DNA of 64,000 bases from Pseudo-nitzschia pungens (taxonomy: Eukaryota > Bacillariophyta > Bacillariophyceae > Bacillariales > Bacillariaceae), in NCBI GenBank assembly GCA_037355855.1, contig CM074764.1, forward strand, positions 2,356,001 through 2,420,000. The letters run 5' to 3'. The notes under the pieces were generated by a model. That model saw nothing but the letters and a program-made list of their open reading frames with translations. It did no database searches and was not told where the DNA came from. The first letter of the stretch is position 1. Each line of letters opens with the position of its first letter. A program made the position numbers and the translations under genes. Positions 21,463 through 32,179 of this stretch are shown here, one piece after another.

Positions 21463-23380
21463 CGTGCTTAACTATTGGGTGGAACTCCTCCATGAGGAGT
21501 CTCCATCGGACCATTCTCTGGGTGGGCATCTGCTGGTACAGCAGGTTAAGATGATCCATGTGGATGGTTACATCTTGTCCTCGTAGGATTCCTTCGAATG
21601 CCTTTAGGCCTTCTACTATGCCCAGGAGTTCTTTTTCTCCGACAGTGTAGTTGAGCTGTGCTGAGTTCAGTTTTCGGGTGTAGAATCCAAGGGGCTTGCC
21701 ATCTTGGCATACAGTTGCTCCCAGTTGCCTATCACTGGCGTCTGAGTAGAGATGAAATGGTTTTGTAAAGTCTGGGAATGCAAGCTTGGCTTCATCTGCA
21801 AGCATCCTCTTCGCCTCCATGAAAGCTTTCTGCTCTGCTGGACCCCAGTACCAGTTCATTTTGCCCTTTTTCCCTGCTAGTTTGTTTAGCGGGGCCAGGA
21901 TATGGGAGCGTCGCTTCCACATGTCCCGGTAGAAGTTGACCATTCCCAGGAACATTTTGAGTTGCTTGGTGTTCTTGGGAGCTTCTAGTCGTTTCATTGC
22001 CTCCAGCTTCTTTGGCTGGGGCTGAATGCCTTCTGTTGTTAGTAGAAAACCCAGATATTCCACTTCTTTTTGCATGAAAAAGGATTTTCTTAGGTTGGCT
22101 CTGAAGCCAGCATCATCCAGTCGTTGCAGGACTGTATCGATTTTGTGGAGGTGATCCTGTTCAGATTCCCCTTCTCTCTGTATGATTAGGATATCATCAA
22201 TATAGACAAGGACATAGTCCAGATCGCCGAGTAGGTTCATCATGACTGATTGGAAGATATCGGGCGCACATGCGATTCCCATTGCCAGTCTCTTGTAGGC
22301 ATACTTTCCCCACGGTAGAATGGTGGAGCAAATCTTTTGGCTCTCCTTGCAGATGGGGATGGTATAATATCCTTGGGATAAGTCCAGTGCCGTAGCAGAC
22401 TTGAATTTCTGCAGCCTCTGGATTGTTTCCCCTATTCGTGGTAGTGGGAATGGCTTCCTTTGGATGGCTGCATTCATTTTCCGGAAGTCCGTAAGGACCT
22501 GAATATCCCCTGTCTTTTTGGGTTGACAGAAGGTAGGGGACGCCCATGGTGAATCATCATCATGGGGGAGTTTTTCCAGGACCCCAATATCACAGAGCCT
22601 GGTGATCTCCTTTCGTAGTGCCTGTTCAAAGGCATGGGGTACAGAATAGTACCTCTGTCGGACCGGTTTGACCCCTGGTTGGAGTTCAATGGACACCGGT
22701 TCTATATTCTTCAGTAGTCCCAGACCTCCTCCAAAGAGCGTCGGGAATTTCTTTAGTGTTTTCTTCAAGGCTTCCTTGGATTCTCCAGTAATCTCCAGGT
22801 CGTTGACCATAGCGTCTATATCGACTTTGGAGTAGTCTGCGTCCAAGATTTTGGCTTGCCTTTCTTCCTCTTGTTGGAGGATTGGACTCTGTGTGTTGGC
22901 AAAGAATACTGCCTCACATTTGTCCGGGTTCGAGAGCTCCCCCATTCCCTTCATGGGAATGGAGTCACCCTGCCATTCAATTGTCCTGGAGCTGTATTTT
23001 ATATCCAGTCCCAGTTGTGCCATCAAGTTGGATCCTATGATCATGTCGTAGGGTACTTCCTCGTGGTGATGGTATTCATCCACTTGGAAGGTCCATTTGA
23101 TGGTCTTGGAGTTCGAAAATTCTATCAGCCTTAGTCCCACTGAAGCCGCAGACTTGGTTCGAAACTTGCCTCCGTACGTGTTGTAGGTGACAGTTCTTTG
23201 GTCTCGGTTTGTTAGTTGACTTCGGTCGACAAATCGCCTTAGTATGATGGATTTGGAGCATCCGGAGTCTAATAGTCCCCGGAGCATTCTTCCCCTTCCC
23301 TTGTGGTCCAATACCTCCACACAGACGTCCGCAAACCGATTGATTATGCGGGGTCCAGTGTGGATGGTATCAGGAGCCAT
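21359..23380 (-). CDS. Gypsy C Pol, protease-RT-RNase H part (673 aa, out-of-frame C-terminus)
   Basis: Starts MAPDTIHTG directly after the gag TGA and in the same frame. Protease: LLDSGCSKSIIL. RT: VLTDFRKMNAAIQRKPFPLP, TALDLSQGYYTIP and catalytic YIDDILII. RNase H: YSDASDRQLGATV, GEKELLGIVEGL and KHVAGKDNDAADALSRLD. The last residues (MATTKQAPHLRG) are out of frame because 11 bp present in Gypsy A (near 27848) are missing here near 21400, so integrase is not translated as part of this product. Confidence 0.92.
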   Translation of the reverse strand: MAPDTIHTGPRIINRFADVCVEVLDHKGRGRMLRGLLDSGCSKSIILRRFVDRSQLTNRDQRTVTYNTYGGKFRTKSAASVGLRLIEFSNSKTIKWTFQVDEYHHHEEVPYDMIIGSNLMAQLGLDIKYSSRTIEWQGDSIPMKGMGELSNPDKCEAVFFANTQSPILQQEEERQAKILDADYSKVDIDAMVNDLEITGESKEALKKTLKKFPTLFGGGLGLLKNIEPVSIELQPGVKPVRQRYYSVPHAFEQALRKEITRLCDIGVLEKLPHDDDSPWASPTFCQPKKTGDIQVLTDFRKMNAAIQRKPFPLPRIGETIQRLQKFKSATALDLSQGYYTIPICKESQKICSTILPWGKYAYKRLAMGIACAPDIFQSVMMNLLGDLDYVLVYIDDILIIQREGESEQDHLHKIDTVLQRLDDAGFRANLRKSFFMQKEVEYLGFLLTTEGIQPQPKKLEAMKRLEAPKNTKQLKMFLGMVNFYRDMWKRRSHILAPLNKLAGKKGKMNWYWGPAEQKAFMEAKRMLADEAKLAFPDFTKPFHLYSDASDRQLGATVCQDGKPLGFYTRKLNSAQLNYTVGEKELLGIVEGLKAFEGILRGQDVTIHMDHLNLLYQQMPTQRMVRWRLLMEEFHPIVKHVAGKDNDAADALSRLDITDEPAMATTKQAPHLRG

Positions 23381-24793
23381 TCAGTTGTGGGATCCTTTCT
23401 TCTTAAAGGTCTTTCTGTACTTTCTTCTGTACTCTTTGAGTTCCCGTTCGGAGATGTCAATCTCGTCATCAGAGACTTCGTGGTCAGCTTGGGCCGTGGC
23501 CAGTACATAAGAGTACTCGTGGTTCGATAGGTTCCTTCCCCAGTGGGGTTTGGAATGTTGCTCATTGTCTGAGTCTTCCTTTGCCACAAAATGCTCCTTG
23601 AGCAAGTTGATGGTTTCCCGGTTGAATTTCCCCTTCTTGGAGGGTCCTCCGGTTAGTTTCCAGCATTTGCCGGCGTGGACCTTGCCACAGGTTTTGCACA
23701 ATTGCTTGTTGCCGTTGTTGTCCATAGGACGCTTCTTTTTGCCAGGAGACTTTCCATTTCCTCCCCCAGACGCGACCTTGAGGTTCTTCTTGGGACCACC
23801 GGTTTGTTTCTTGAGGTCAGAGATTCGTTTGCGGAGTTCGTCCTCGCTCCGGATGGTGATTTCCAGGTTTTCGAGCTTGTCGATAGTGGTGTTAAAGGAG
23901 TGGGAATAGACGTCCCATCCGATATGGTCTAGTTTCTCTCGTTGGGAGTGTGTCATGTTGGAATCTAAGATTTCCTTCATGTCCTCTTCCGAGTAGCTGG
24001 ATGGAGCAGTGCCGTTTGCGGCGCCGCTTTCCCAGAGGCAGTCTGGTAGGTAGCTCTGTAGTTCGGCCATGCGGTTCGCCCAAGAGCGGATACCGTGTTT
24101 CATGTCGATTTTCGTATTCCGAATGAATCGTCGGAGCAGAATGTAGGATCTTTTGCCAGTCATGTCATTGCCAAAGATTTTGAGCTTGAGGGCATGCATG
24201 TATTCCTCAATGACATCCTTTCTGTACCCCTGGGTTTGGTAGTACTGGGTGAGGGCAGTCGAGACCCTTTTCTTTGGGACCGGGCCGTCGAGTGTGGTGG
24301 ACTCTGGTTCTGTTTCGGACGCTGCCATAGCAGTCGCGTCGTCGTCGGTTGGGGCGCTGGGGCCCTCCACCGTCTCCTTGGATTCGTCAGAGGGGGGTTC
24401 CTTAGGTGGTTCCTTAGGTTCCCTCATTGCGATCATCTCGAGTTTTTGCTGGATCAGCTGGTTGTTGTGGACCTTGTGTCCTGGTTCGGCGTAGTAGGTC
24501 CGGCCCAGGACCATCTGGACAATGGAGAGTGCCTCGTGGGTCAGAACTCTCTGGAGAACGTCCAGTTTCTGGTCTCCTTGGAGCTTCTCATTGCCAGCAA
24601 TTTTCTGGTCGAAGTCTCTTTTCCAGATAATGAAGAGTTCCGGTCTTTCGGTACCGGTGAGTACCTTCAGGTAATCACTGAAGGCCACTCCTCCCTTCTC
24701 TGAGTCTATGCTCATCTTTACAGCAGTGGCATCCTCCGGCCAGTCCTCTCGTGTAAAGGTAAAGGGTTTCTGCTTGGTTCCTTTAGACGCCAT
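23381..24793 (-). CDS. Gypsy C Gag (470 aa)
   Basis: Predicted capsid/nucleocapsid protein. The start at 24793 (GCCATGG on the opposite strand context) opens MASKGTKQKPFTF. The middle is helical (LKLKIFGNDMTGKRSYILLR). Near the C-terminus is a single cysteine-histidine knuckle, CKTCGKVHAGKC (spacing C2C3H3C, tighter than the retroviral CCHC), followed by a charged tail (DHEVSDDEIDISERELKEY). It ends in TGA at 23383-23381, immediately followed in the same frame by the pol ATG. Gypsy A has the same arrangement. Confidence 0.9.
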   Translation of the reverse strand: MASKGTKQKPFTFTREDWPEDATAVKMSIDSEKGGVAFSDYLKVLTGTERPELFIIWKRDFDQKIAGNEKLQGDQKLDVLQRVLTHEALSIVQMVLGRTYYAEPGHKVHNNQLIQQKLEMIAMREPKEPPKEPPSDESKETVEGPSAPTDDDATAMAASETEPESTTLDGPVPKKRVSTALTQYYQTQGYRKDVIEEYMHALKLKIFGNDMTGKRSYILLRRFIRNTKIDMKHGIRSWANRMAELQSYLPDCLWESGAANGTAPSSYSEEDMKEILDSNMTHSQREKLDHIGWDVYSHSFNTTIDKLENLEITIRSEDELRKRISDLKKQTGGPKKNLKVASGGGNGKSPGKKKRPMDNNGNKQLCKTCGKVHAGKCWKLTGGPSKKGKFNRETINLLKEHFVAKEDSDNEQHSKPHWGRNLSNHEYSYVLATAQADHEVSDDEIDISERELKEYRRKYRKTFKKKGSHN

Positions 24794-25520
24794 GGTGGGT
24801 TAATCGGTTATTTTATTTAATTTAGTTACACTATTTCTGTTATCTTTGCTGCTTGTGTTGAATTGAGCAAAAGTGATTGCTCAGCTCCTCCAGTTCTTTT
24901 GCTGGGTTTTTACACTGTTCTCGTGATAACTCGTGTTATAACTGATTTTTCCCCTGGCTTGTTCAGTGGTGGGAGTTGTTTCTCTCTTTAGCTCCCGGGA
25001 ATCCTGTGGTTCCCCGGAGTTGTTTCTGTTTTTATTTCGTGGGATTTGATTCCCGTGGTTCTCCGGCGTTGCTCCTTTATTAAGCTGTCACCAGGCCGGT
25101 CCCACTTCCCGTTTCCCGTGGGATTAGTGGTGATTAGGTATTTATTATATACCTTTCCGGATATCCGTATATTTCGGTTCTGGTTGGCATATCCTCTTCG
25201 GTCTGTCCATCCACTCAGTGTTGGTCCAATTAGTCCACTCACTGGTTTATGTGTCACTTTTTCAGTGTGTATTTTTGAATTTTTTGATTCTTTCTGCTGT
25301 CGACCATGGTCCTGTTTAGGTCCTTAGGTGTCTCTGTTGTTGCTGCTGTTCCATCTACTGGAGCTTGCTGCCACTGGGTTCGGTATTCCTTAGTGCTGCA
25401 GACACTGGATGTCCTTTCCCCTGTTTTGCTTCTCTGCGCCTCCATTTCTGGCAGTCTTTCGGTCCCGTCGCCGTCTCGGTTGATCGGTTCCTTTCTGCTC
25501 ATGGTCATCAGCGCTCAGCT

Positions 25521-25534
25521 TGATTTTAAAATCA
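25521..25534 (-). promoter_or_regulatory. Palindrome at the primer-binding position (Gypsy C)
   Basis: TGATTTTAAAATCA is a perfect 14-bp palindrome touching the inner edge of the 5' LTR. The same word sits at the same place in Gypsy A (31977-31990), and a decayed form in Gypsy D. Confidence 0.65.
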
Positions 25535-25729
25535 TGCCATACCCCGGGTCTACTAGTGATTAGAATAGTAGTGATATGCAAATTGTGGGCTCTATCAGTT
25601 AGTCTATATGCTACAGTTCTAAGAGCTCTCTGGCAATCAGCGATTCCATTGGCTCGCCGATTGTTTTCTTTTATCCTTATCCTTAATCCAGTCCCGTGTG
25701 TACTCGTGACTGTATTCTGGTGCGCGGCA
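25535..25729 (-). repeat. Gypsy C 5' LTR
   Basis: 195 bp, TG...CA. It is nearly identical to the 3' copy. The coding-strand start of transcription is not resolvable by eye. Confidence 0.93.
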
Positions 25730-26651
25730 TGTGGACCTTATAGGCCCATGGAAGATTACGGCTCAGGGCAGCAAGAACTACAACTTCAAAGCCCTAACTT
25801 GTATTGATCCAGTCACCAATCTACTTGAAATCATCCGGATCAGAGACAAATTTTCTCAGCATGTCTCTGATCAATTCAAGAACTGTTGGCTTTCAAGATA
25901 CCCAAGACCTATCAGATGCGTTCATGACAATGGTGGCGAGTTTCTAGGCGCTGAGTTCCAGACTACTCTCAAGCAGTATGGGATTCAGTCCATTCCCACT
26001 ACAGTGAAGAACCCCCAGTCTAATGCCATCTGTGAAAGAGTCCATCATACAGTCGCTGATATCCTCAGAGTCTTAGTGCATGTTAATCCTCCCCAAGTCA
26101 ACACCAGAGCCAGTCAGCTCATGGACAACGCCTTGGCAACATGCATGCATGCCTCCAGGTGTGCTGTCAATGCTGCCTTACAGACATCCCCAGGTTCTCT
26201 AGTGTTCAACCGGGACATGCTGATCGATCTGCCACTAACATCCAATCTGTTGGCCCTTCAGCAGCTCCGGCAACAAGGGATTAACAAGAATCTACTCAGA
26301 GATAATGCCAAGCGTATCAACCACACCTTCCAAGTCAATGACAAGGTATGGATCCAAGAGCCAGATCCGGACAAGCTACAACCCAGGAAGCTTGGTCCCT
26401 TTCCAATCACGCAAGTGAACCCGAATGGGACTGTAAAGTTGCAAAGAGCTCCTTCAGTGGTAGAAACAGTGAACATCCGAAAGCTTACGCCGTATCGGGA
26501 ACCATCGAATGAATCCACAATAAGTCAACCGAATCAGTCGGAGTCTACGCCTACTGAAACCGCAGATATCGAGTTGAGTCAATCACATGACTCGGATTGC
26601 TCCATGAGTCACTGGGCTTAACTGTGGGATTCGTTCAATCATGAGGCACTA

Positions 26652-26962
26652 TGTAACATGCTAGCGTAGGCTAGTAGTGTTACGAATTAATAATTAACCG
26701 AATCCCACATGGGATTCAAATATATATAAGGTATCCATGTATGGATATCCGGTATGTGCGAACAGGCATGCAGAAGAGAGCGATTATACGATTAAGGTTA
26801 CATACGGAATGTATGTTATATACAGGGATGGTTATTATATGAGAAGGTCGCGATGACCTCATCGCTCATTATTTCCTCTCTCTAATTTCAATCCCATCTC
26901 GTAAAGTGAAATAACACACAATTATTCATACTACTCCAATTTTTCTACTTTAGAGTGTTACA
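26652..26962 (+). repeat. Gypsy B 3' LTR
   Basis: 311 bp, TGTAACATGC...GAGTGTTACA, four substitutions against the 5' copy. It is followed by the target duplication CTGAT and then Gypsy A integrase DNA. Confidence 0.93.
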
Positions 26963-29845
26963 CTGATAGCATATGCCGCCTTGGTGGTGAATTCCTCAAA
27001 GGGGTCCTTCTCATGGAGGTCTCTTTGCTCCAAGTTAAAGGATAGTAGGCAGTCCTTCAGCACCTGGTGGATCCTCTCCAACACAGCGTTGGATTGGGGG
27101 TTCCAGGCGCCACTGGGCTTCCTTTTCATTCCCATGTTCTCGCAGACCTCTTGGAACTCTGCTTTGAACTCACTTCCACCATCGAACCCGATTTCTTTTG
27201 GTCGAGGATATCTTGCTAGCCAAGTACTGTCCAGCAAGCGTTGAGTGTCTGCTGCGTTTGGTGAGTCCTTCAGATGAGCCAGTTCAAACCATCCAGTCAC
27301 TGGGTCCACCATGGTGAGGACATGGATGTGGTAGTCTTTACCATTTTTGTTGTGGACAGTTGCAGGTCCCCATAGGTCTACATTGACTCTCTGCCATTTG
27401 GTGACCTCCACTGCTTTTTCTGGTAGTAGTCCATACTTCTTCCGACCACTCTTCTTAAACATCTTGCAGGTGTGGCAGTGTTTACAGAGATCCTGGACGT
27501 CCTTCCTTAGGCCTTTCCAGGTGAACACTGAGCGTATGCTCTGTTGGACCAGCATGGTGTGGTACCAGTCCATAACTCTTTCCTTGAGTTTATTGGGGAT
27601 CAGAATCTTCCCTTCTTTGTGGATTAGACTGTATCCTTCCACATTTTTGGTGGTTAAGCGATTGTCTTTTTCCAGAGCACTCATGATTTCTGTGTCCTTT
27701 TGTTGATAGAACTGGATCATGTCCGGGGCAAGTGGGAATGCACTATTGCCCTGGAATTCTTCCGGCACTTCTCCAAGTGGGAATAGGAGTTGTCGGAGGT
27801 GCTCTTCCTCATCCGTGTAGGTGAGGGGCTTATTCGGTGGTAGCCATTCCACCGTATCCGCTGGATCATCAGTGATGTCCAGGCGAGATAGTGCGTCTGC
27901 TGCATCATTGTCTTTGCCAGCAACATGCTTGACTACTGGATGAAACTCCTCCATGAGGAGTCTCCACCGTACCATTTGCTGCGTGGGCATCTGTTGGTAC
28001 AGCAGGTTAAGGTGATCCGTGTGGATAATCACATCTTGGCCTCGGAGGATTCCTTCGAACGCCTTTAGCCCTTCTACTATGCCCAGGAGTTCCTTTTCCC
28101 CCACAGTATAGTTGAGCTGTGCGGAGTTCAGCTTCCGTGTGTAGAATCCAAGGGGCTTGCCATCTTGGCATACAGTTGCTCCCAGTTGCCTATCACTGGC
28201 GTCTGAGTAGAGATGAAATGGTTTTGTAAAGTCTGGGAATGCAAGCTTGGCTTCCTCAGTGAGCATCCTCTTCGCCTCCATGAAAGCTTTCTGCTCTGCT
28301 GGGCCCCAGTACCAGTTCAGTTTGCCCTTTTTCCCTGCTAGTTTGTTGAGGGGGGCAAGGATGTGGGAGCGGCGCTTCCACATGTCCCTGTAAAAATTCA
28401 CCATACCAAGAAACATCTTGAGTTGCTTGGTGTTCTTGGGCGCTTCCAGGCGCTTCATCGCCTCCAGCTTCTTCGGCTGGGGTTGAATGCCCTCTGTTGT
28501 TAACAGAAAACCCAGATATTCCACTTCCTTTTGCATGAAAAAGGATTTTCTAAGGTTGGCGTGAAAGCCAGCATCATTGAGCCTCTGTAGGACTGTATCG
28601 ATTTTGCTGAGGTGGTCTTGTTCCGATTCACCTTCTCTCTGGATGATTAGAATATCATCAATATAGACCAGGACGTAGTCCAGATCGCCGAGTAGATTCA
28701 TCATTACTGATTGGAAGATATCGGGCGCACATGCGATCCCCATTGCCAGTCTCTTGTAGGCATACTTCCCCCACGGCAAAATGGTAGAACAGATTTTCTG
28801 GCTCTCCTTGCAGATGGGGATGGCTGTAGTATCCTTGGGATAAGTCCAGCGCCAGTAGCTGATTTGAACTTTTGTAGCCTTTGGATTGTTTCCCCTATTC
28901 GTGGTAGTGGGAAGGGCTTCCTCTGTATGGCTGCATTCATTTTTCGGAAGTCTGTGAGGACTCAAATATCCCCTGTCTTTTTGGGTTGACAAAACGTAGG
29001 GGATGCCCATGGCGAATCATCATCATGGGGGAGTTTCTCCAGAACTCCAATATCACAGAGTCTGTTGATTTCCTTCCGCAGTGCTTGTTCGAAGGCATGG
29101 GGCACTGAATAGTACCTTTGCCTGACCGGTTTGACCCCTGGTTGGAGTTCAATCGATACCGGTTCAATGTTTTTAAGTAGTCCCAGACCTCCTCCAAAGA
29201 GCGTCGGGAATTTCTTCAGTGTTTTCTTCAAGGCTTCCTTGGACTCGTCTGTAATCTCCAGGTCATTGACCATAGCGTCTATAGTCGACTTTGGAGTAGT
29301 CTGCATCCAGTATTTTGGCTTGCCTTTCTTCCTCTTGCTTGGAGGATCGGACTTTGTGTGTTGGCAAAGAATACTGCCTCACATTTGTCCGGATCAGCGA
29401 GCTCCCCCATTCCCTTCATGGGAATGGAGTCACCCTGCCACTCAATCATTCGGGAGCTGTATTTAATATCCAGTCCGAGTTGTGCCATCAGATCCAATCC
29501 TATGATCATGTCATAGGGTACTTCCTCATGGTGGTGGTATTCATCCACTTGGAAGGTCCACTTGATGGTCTTGGAGTTTGAAAATTCTATCAACCTTAGT
29601 CCCACTGAAGCCGCAGACTTGGTTCGAAACTTGCCTCCATACGTGTTGTAGGTGACAGTTCTTTGGTCTCGGTTTGTTAGTTGACTTCGGTTGACAAAGT
29701 GCCTTAATACGATGGATTTGGAGCAGCCGGAGTCTAGTAGGCCCCGGAGCATCCTTCCCCTTCCGTTTTGGTCCAATACCTCCACACAAACGTCCGCAAA
29801 CCTGTTGATTATGTGGCGTCCGGTGTGGACGGTATCAGGAGTCAT
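26963..29845 (-). pseudogene. Gypsy A Pol, protease to mid-integrase, several frameshifts
   Basis: 29845-29279 carries the protease (LLDSGCSKSIVL); the frame breaks near 29290. 29306-28962 carries the RT fingers start; the frame breaks again near 28975. RT resumes with another break near 28850 (the DLSQGYY stretch is lost), then YIDDILII, RNase H (YSDASDRQLGATV) and integrase to the Gypsy B insertion. A 21-bp in-frame deletion near 27546 removes the HPGEKRM part of the zinc domain. It retains the 11 bp that Gypsy C lacks. It is clearly dead. Confidence 0.9.
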
Positions 29846-31243
29846 TCAGTTGTGGGATCCTCTCTTCTTGAAGGTCTTTCTGTACTTTCTTCTGTACTCT
29901 TTGAGTTCTCGTTCAGAGATATCGATCTCATCATCTGAAACTTCATGGTCAGCTTGGGCCGTGGCCAGTACATAAGAGTACTCGTGGTTCGATAGGTTCC
30001 TTCCCCAGTGGGGTTTGGAGTGTTGCTCATTGTCTGAGTCTTCTTTTGCCACAAAGTGCTCCTTGAGCAAGTTGATGGTTTCCCTGTCGAATTTCCCCTT
30101 CTTGGAGGGTCCTCCGGTTAATTTCCAGCATTTGCTGGCATGGACCTTGCCGCAGGTCTTGCATAGCTGTTTGTTGCTGTTGTCCATAGGACGCTTCTTT
30201 TTGCCAGGGGACTTTCCTCCGTGGTGTCCTCCCCCAGGAGTGGCCTTGGAGTTTTTCTTGGTGCCACCATTCTTCTTTTCCAGCTTGTTGATGCGCTTCT
30301 GGAGGTCTTCCTCCTTCCTGATGGTGGTCTCCAGATTTTCGAGCTTGTCGATGGTGGTGTTAAAGGAGTGGGTGTAGAGGTCCCATCCAATGTGTTCCAG
30401 CTTCTCCCGTTGGGAGTGGGTCATGTTGGAATCCAGGATCTCCTTCATTTCTGCTGGAGTGAAGCTGGTCGGTGTTTCCGCTTGTTTGCTGCCACATTCC
30501 CAGAGGCATTCTGGGAGATAGCTTTGTAGTTCGGCCATTCGGTTGGCCCAGGCTCGTATGCCATATTTGAGTTCCACTCGCATTCCCTGCATGAATCTGC
30601 GGAGGAGAATATACGAGTGCTTCCCATTCGTGTCATTGCCAAAGATTTTGAGCTTGAGGACATGCATGCATTCCTCCATGACATCTTTTACCTGGTGAGA
30701 GCGGTTGGTACGCTTTTCTTTGGGATTGGAGCCAGGTCTTCTGGTTCTTTTCCCTCATCCGATTGTGCCGTGGCATTCGGTTTGGTTTTGTTGGTGTTGG
30801 AAGATTTCTCCGTTGCCGCCTCCTTGGGTGTCCCAGCGGGAGGTTCGTCAGCACTTTGTCCGATCGACAAGAGTATGCTGCTGGCTTGATTGCGTTTTTC
30901 GATTTCCTGGATCTTCTTTTGGACCAGTCTGTTGTTGTGGATCTTGTGTTTTGGTTCGGCGTAGTAGGTCCGGCCGAGCGTTCTCTGGACAAGGGATAGC
31001 GCCTCGTTGGCGAGAATCCGTTGTAGGACGTCCAGTTTTTGGTCTCCTTGGAGTTTGTCATTGCCAGAAATTTTCTAGTCAAAGTCTCTCTTCCAGATGA
31101 TGAAGAGTTCTGGTCTTTCAGTGCCATTCGAGGACCTTAAGGTAGTCGCTGAATGTGACGCCGCCCTTTTCACTGTCTACACTCATCTTCACGGCGGTGG
31201 CATCTTCCGGCCTTAAAAGGTTTCAGTTTGGTTCCTTTGGACG
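29846..31243 (-). pseudogene. Gypsy A Gag, decayed
   Basis: 29846-30679 is open and aligns with the C-terminal two thirds of Gypsy C Gag, including knuckle CKTCGKVHASKC and the same TGA followed at once by the pol ATG (29845). Upstream homology continues to about 31243 but in shifted frames, with a deletion near 31212. The start codon equivalent to Gypsy C's ATG reads ATA, so translation from the normal start is lost. Confidence 0.85.
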
Positions 31244-31976
31244 CTATGGTGGGTTAATCAGTTTTTTTATTAAGTTTAGTTACACTATTTTGTTATTTCT
31301 GTTTGCTTGTGTCGAAATTGAGCAAGAATGATTGCTCAGCTCCTCCAGTTCTTTTTGCTGGATTTTCACTGCTCTCGCGATAACTCGTGTTATAACTGAT
31401 TTTCCCCCTGGTTTGTCCAGTGGTGGGACTTGTTTCTCTCTTTAGCTCCCGGAAATCCTGTGGTTCCCCGGAGTTGTTTCTGTTTTTATTTTGTGGGATT
31501 CAATTCCCGTGGTTCCCCGGCGTTGCTTCTCTATTAAGCAGTCACCGGGCCGGTCCCACTTCCCGTTTCCCGTGGGATTGGTGGTGTTTGGATATTTATT
31601 ATATACCTTCCCGGATATCCGTATATTTCGGTTTTGGTTGGCATACCCTCTTCGGTCTGTCCATCCACTCAGTGTTGGTCCAACTAGTCCACTCACTGGA
31701 TTATGTGTCACTTTTTCAGTGTGTATTTTCGAATTTTTCGATTATTTCTGTTGTCGACCATGGTCCTGTTTAGGTCCTTAGGTGTCCCTGTTGCTGCTGC
31801 TGCGCCCTTATACTGGTGCTAACAGTTGCTGGGGTCAGTCTTCCTGGTGCTGCAGACACCGGATGTCCTTCTCCCTGTTTTTGCTTCTTTGTGCCTCCAT
31901 TTTTTTGGCAGTCTTTCGGTCTCGTCGGTCCCTGGGCCGATCGGTCCTTTCTGCTCATGGTCATCAGCACTCAGCT
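31244..31976 (-). other. Gypsy A 5' leader
   Basis: No gene. Homologous along its length to the Gypsy C leader (24794-25520), with pieces also left in Gypsy D. Reading frames of 60-120 codons seen here on both strands are not conserved and are discounted. Confidence 0.7.
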
Positions 31977-31990
31977 TGATTTTAAAATCA
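31977..31990 (-). promoter_or_regulatory. Palindrome at the primer-binding position (Gypsy A)
   Basis: TGATTTTAAAATCA, perfect 14-bp palindrome abutting the 5' LTR, identical to Gypsy C although the rest of element A is decayed. Confidence 0.65.
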
Positions 31991-32179
31991 TGCCATACCC
32001 CAGGTCTACTAGTGATTAGAATAGTAGTGATATGTAAATTGTGAGCTCTAGTGGTTAGTCTATCTGCTACAGTTCTAAGAGCTCTCTGGATCGGCGATTC
32101 TATCGGCTCGCCGATTGTTTTTATCCTTATCCTTAATCCAGTCCCGAATGGATTCGTGACTGTACTCCGGTGCACGGCA
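31991..32179 (-). repeat. Gypsy A 5' LTR
   Basis: 189 bp, + strand TGCCATACCCC...GTGCACGGCA, followed by the target duplication GAAAC (32180-32184). Confidence 0.92.

Larger units (their letters stand above)
19897..25729 (-). mobile_element. Gypsy C: youngest Ty3/gypsy element, inside Gypsy B integrase
   Basis: LTRs of 194 and 195 bp (19897-20090 and 25535-25729) differ by 2 substitutions and 1 indel by eye, and are flanked by the exact duplication TGTGG (19892-19896 and 25730-25734). The coding strand is minus. It is a close relative of Gypsy A and D with full gag (24793-23381) and pol (23380-20257), 5833 bp long. The only clear lesion is an 11-bp deletion between RNase H and integrase. Confidence 0.96.
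16854..26621 (+). pseudogene. Gypsy B Pol, interrupted by Gypsy C in integrase
   Basis: The coding DNA is 16854-19896 plus 25735-26621. Order: retroviral-type aspartic protease (LLDSGSSGTLI), RT (VSDFRELNELLERRPYPIP, TIDLSMQYY, catalytic YIDDIGIW), RNase H (YTDASDLQLGAAI, TMEKELLAIV), integrase zinc-binding part (WYHLLLGHCG and CKTYICPDSC) and core. The first catalytic Asp codon is split by the Gypsy C insertion; the second (CVHDNGGEF) and the Glu (KNPQSNAICERV) lie after it. The C-terminus runs to TAA at 26621. The frame is the same as the end of gag and is open back to the gag TGA at 16791, so Pol could be made by readthrough. Apart from the insertion the frame is intact. Confidence 0.92.
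15302..26962 (+). mobile_element. Gypsy B: Ty3/gypsy element inserted in Gypsy A
   Basis: LTRs of 311 bp each (15302-15612 and 26652-26962, 4 differences by eye) are flanked by the exact duplication CTGAT (15297-15301 and 26963-26967). The coding strand is plus: 5' LTR, palindrome, gag (15740-16793), pol (16854-19896 continued at 25735-26621), 3' LTR. Gypsy C is inserted in the integrase gene. Without it the element is about 5.8 kb. It is a different lineage from A and C, with a different Gag, LTR and primer-site palindrome. Confidence 0.95.
12810..32179 (-). mobile_element. Gypsy A: outermost Ty3/gypsy element of the nest
   Basis: LTRs at 12810-12998 and 31991-32179 (189 bp each, 5 differences by eye) are flanked by the exact 5-bp duplication GAAAC (12805-12809 and 32180-32184). 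The coding strand is minus. From its 5' end: LTR, leader, gag (31243-29846), protease/RT/RNase H/integrase (29845-26963), interruption by Gypsy B, integrase (15301-15177), interruption by a gag-only element, the end of integrase (about 13274-12999), purine tract and 3' LTR. Removing the insertions leaves about 5.8 kb, the size of its relative Gypsy C (5833 bp). Many frameshifts show it is inactive. Confidence 0.92.

Noticed and set aside
689..23383. TGA reassigned as a sense codon
   Set aside because: In-frame TGA occurs only in retroelements; the three host genes have none, other Gag and transposase frames end at TGA normally, and diatoms use the standard code.
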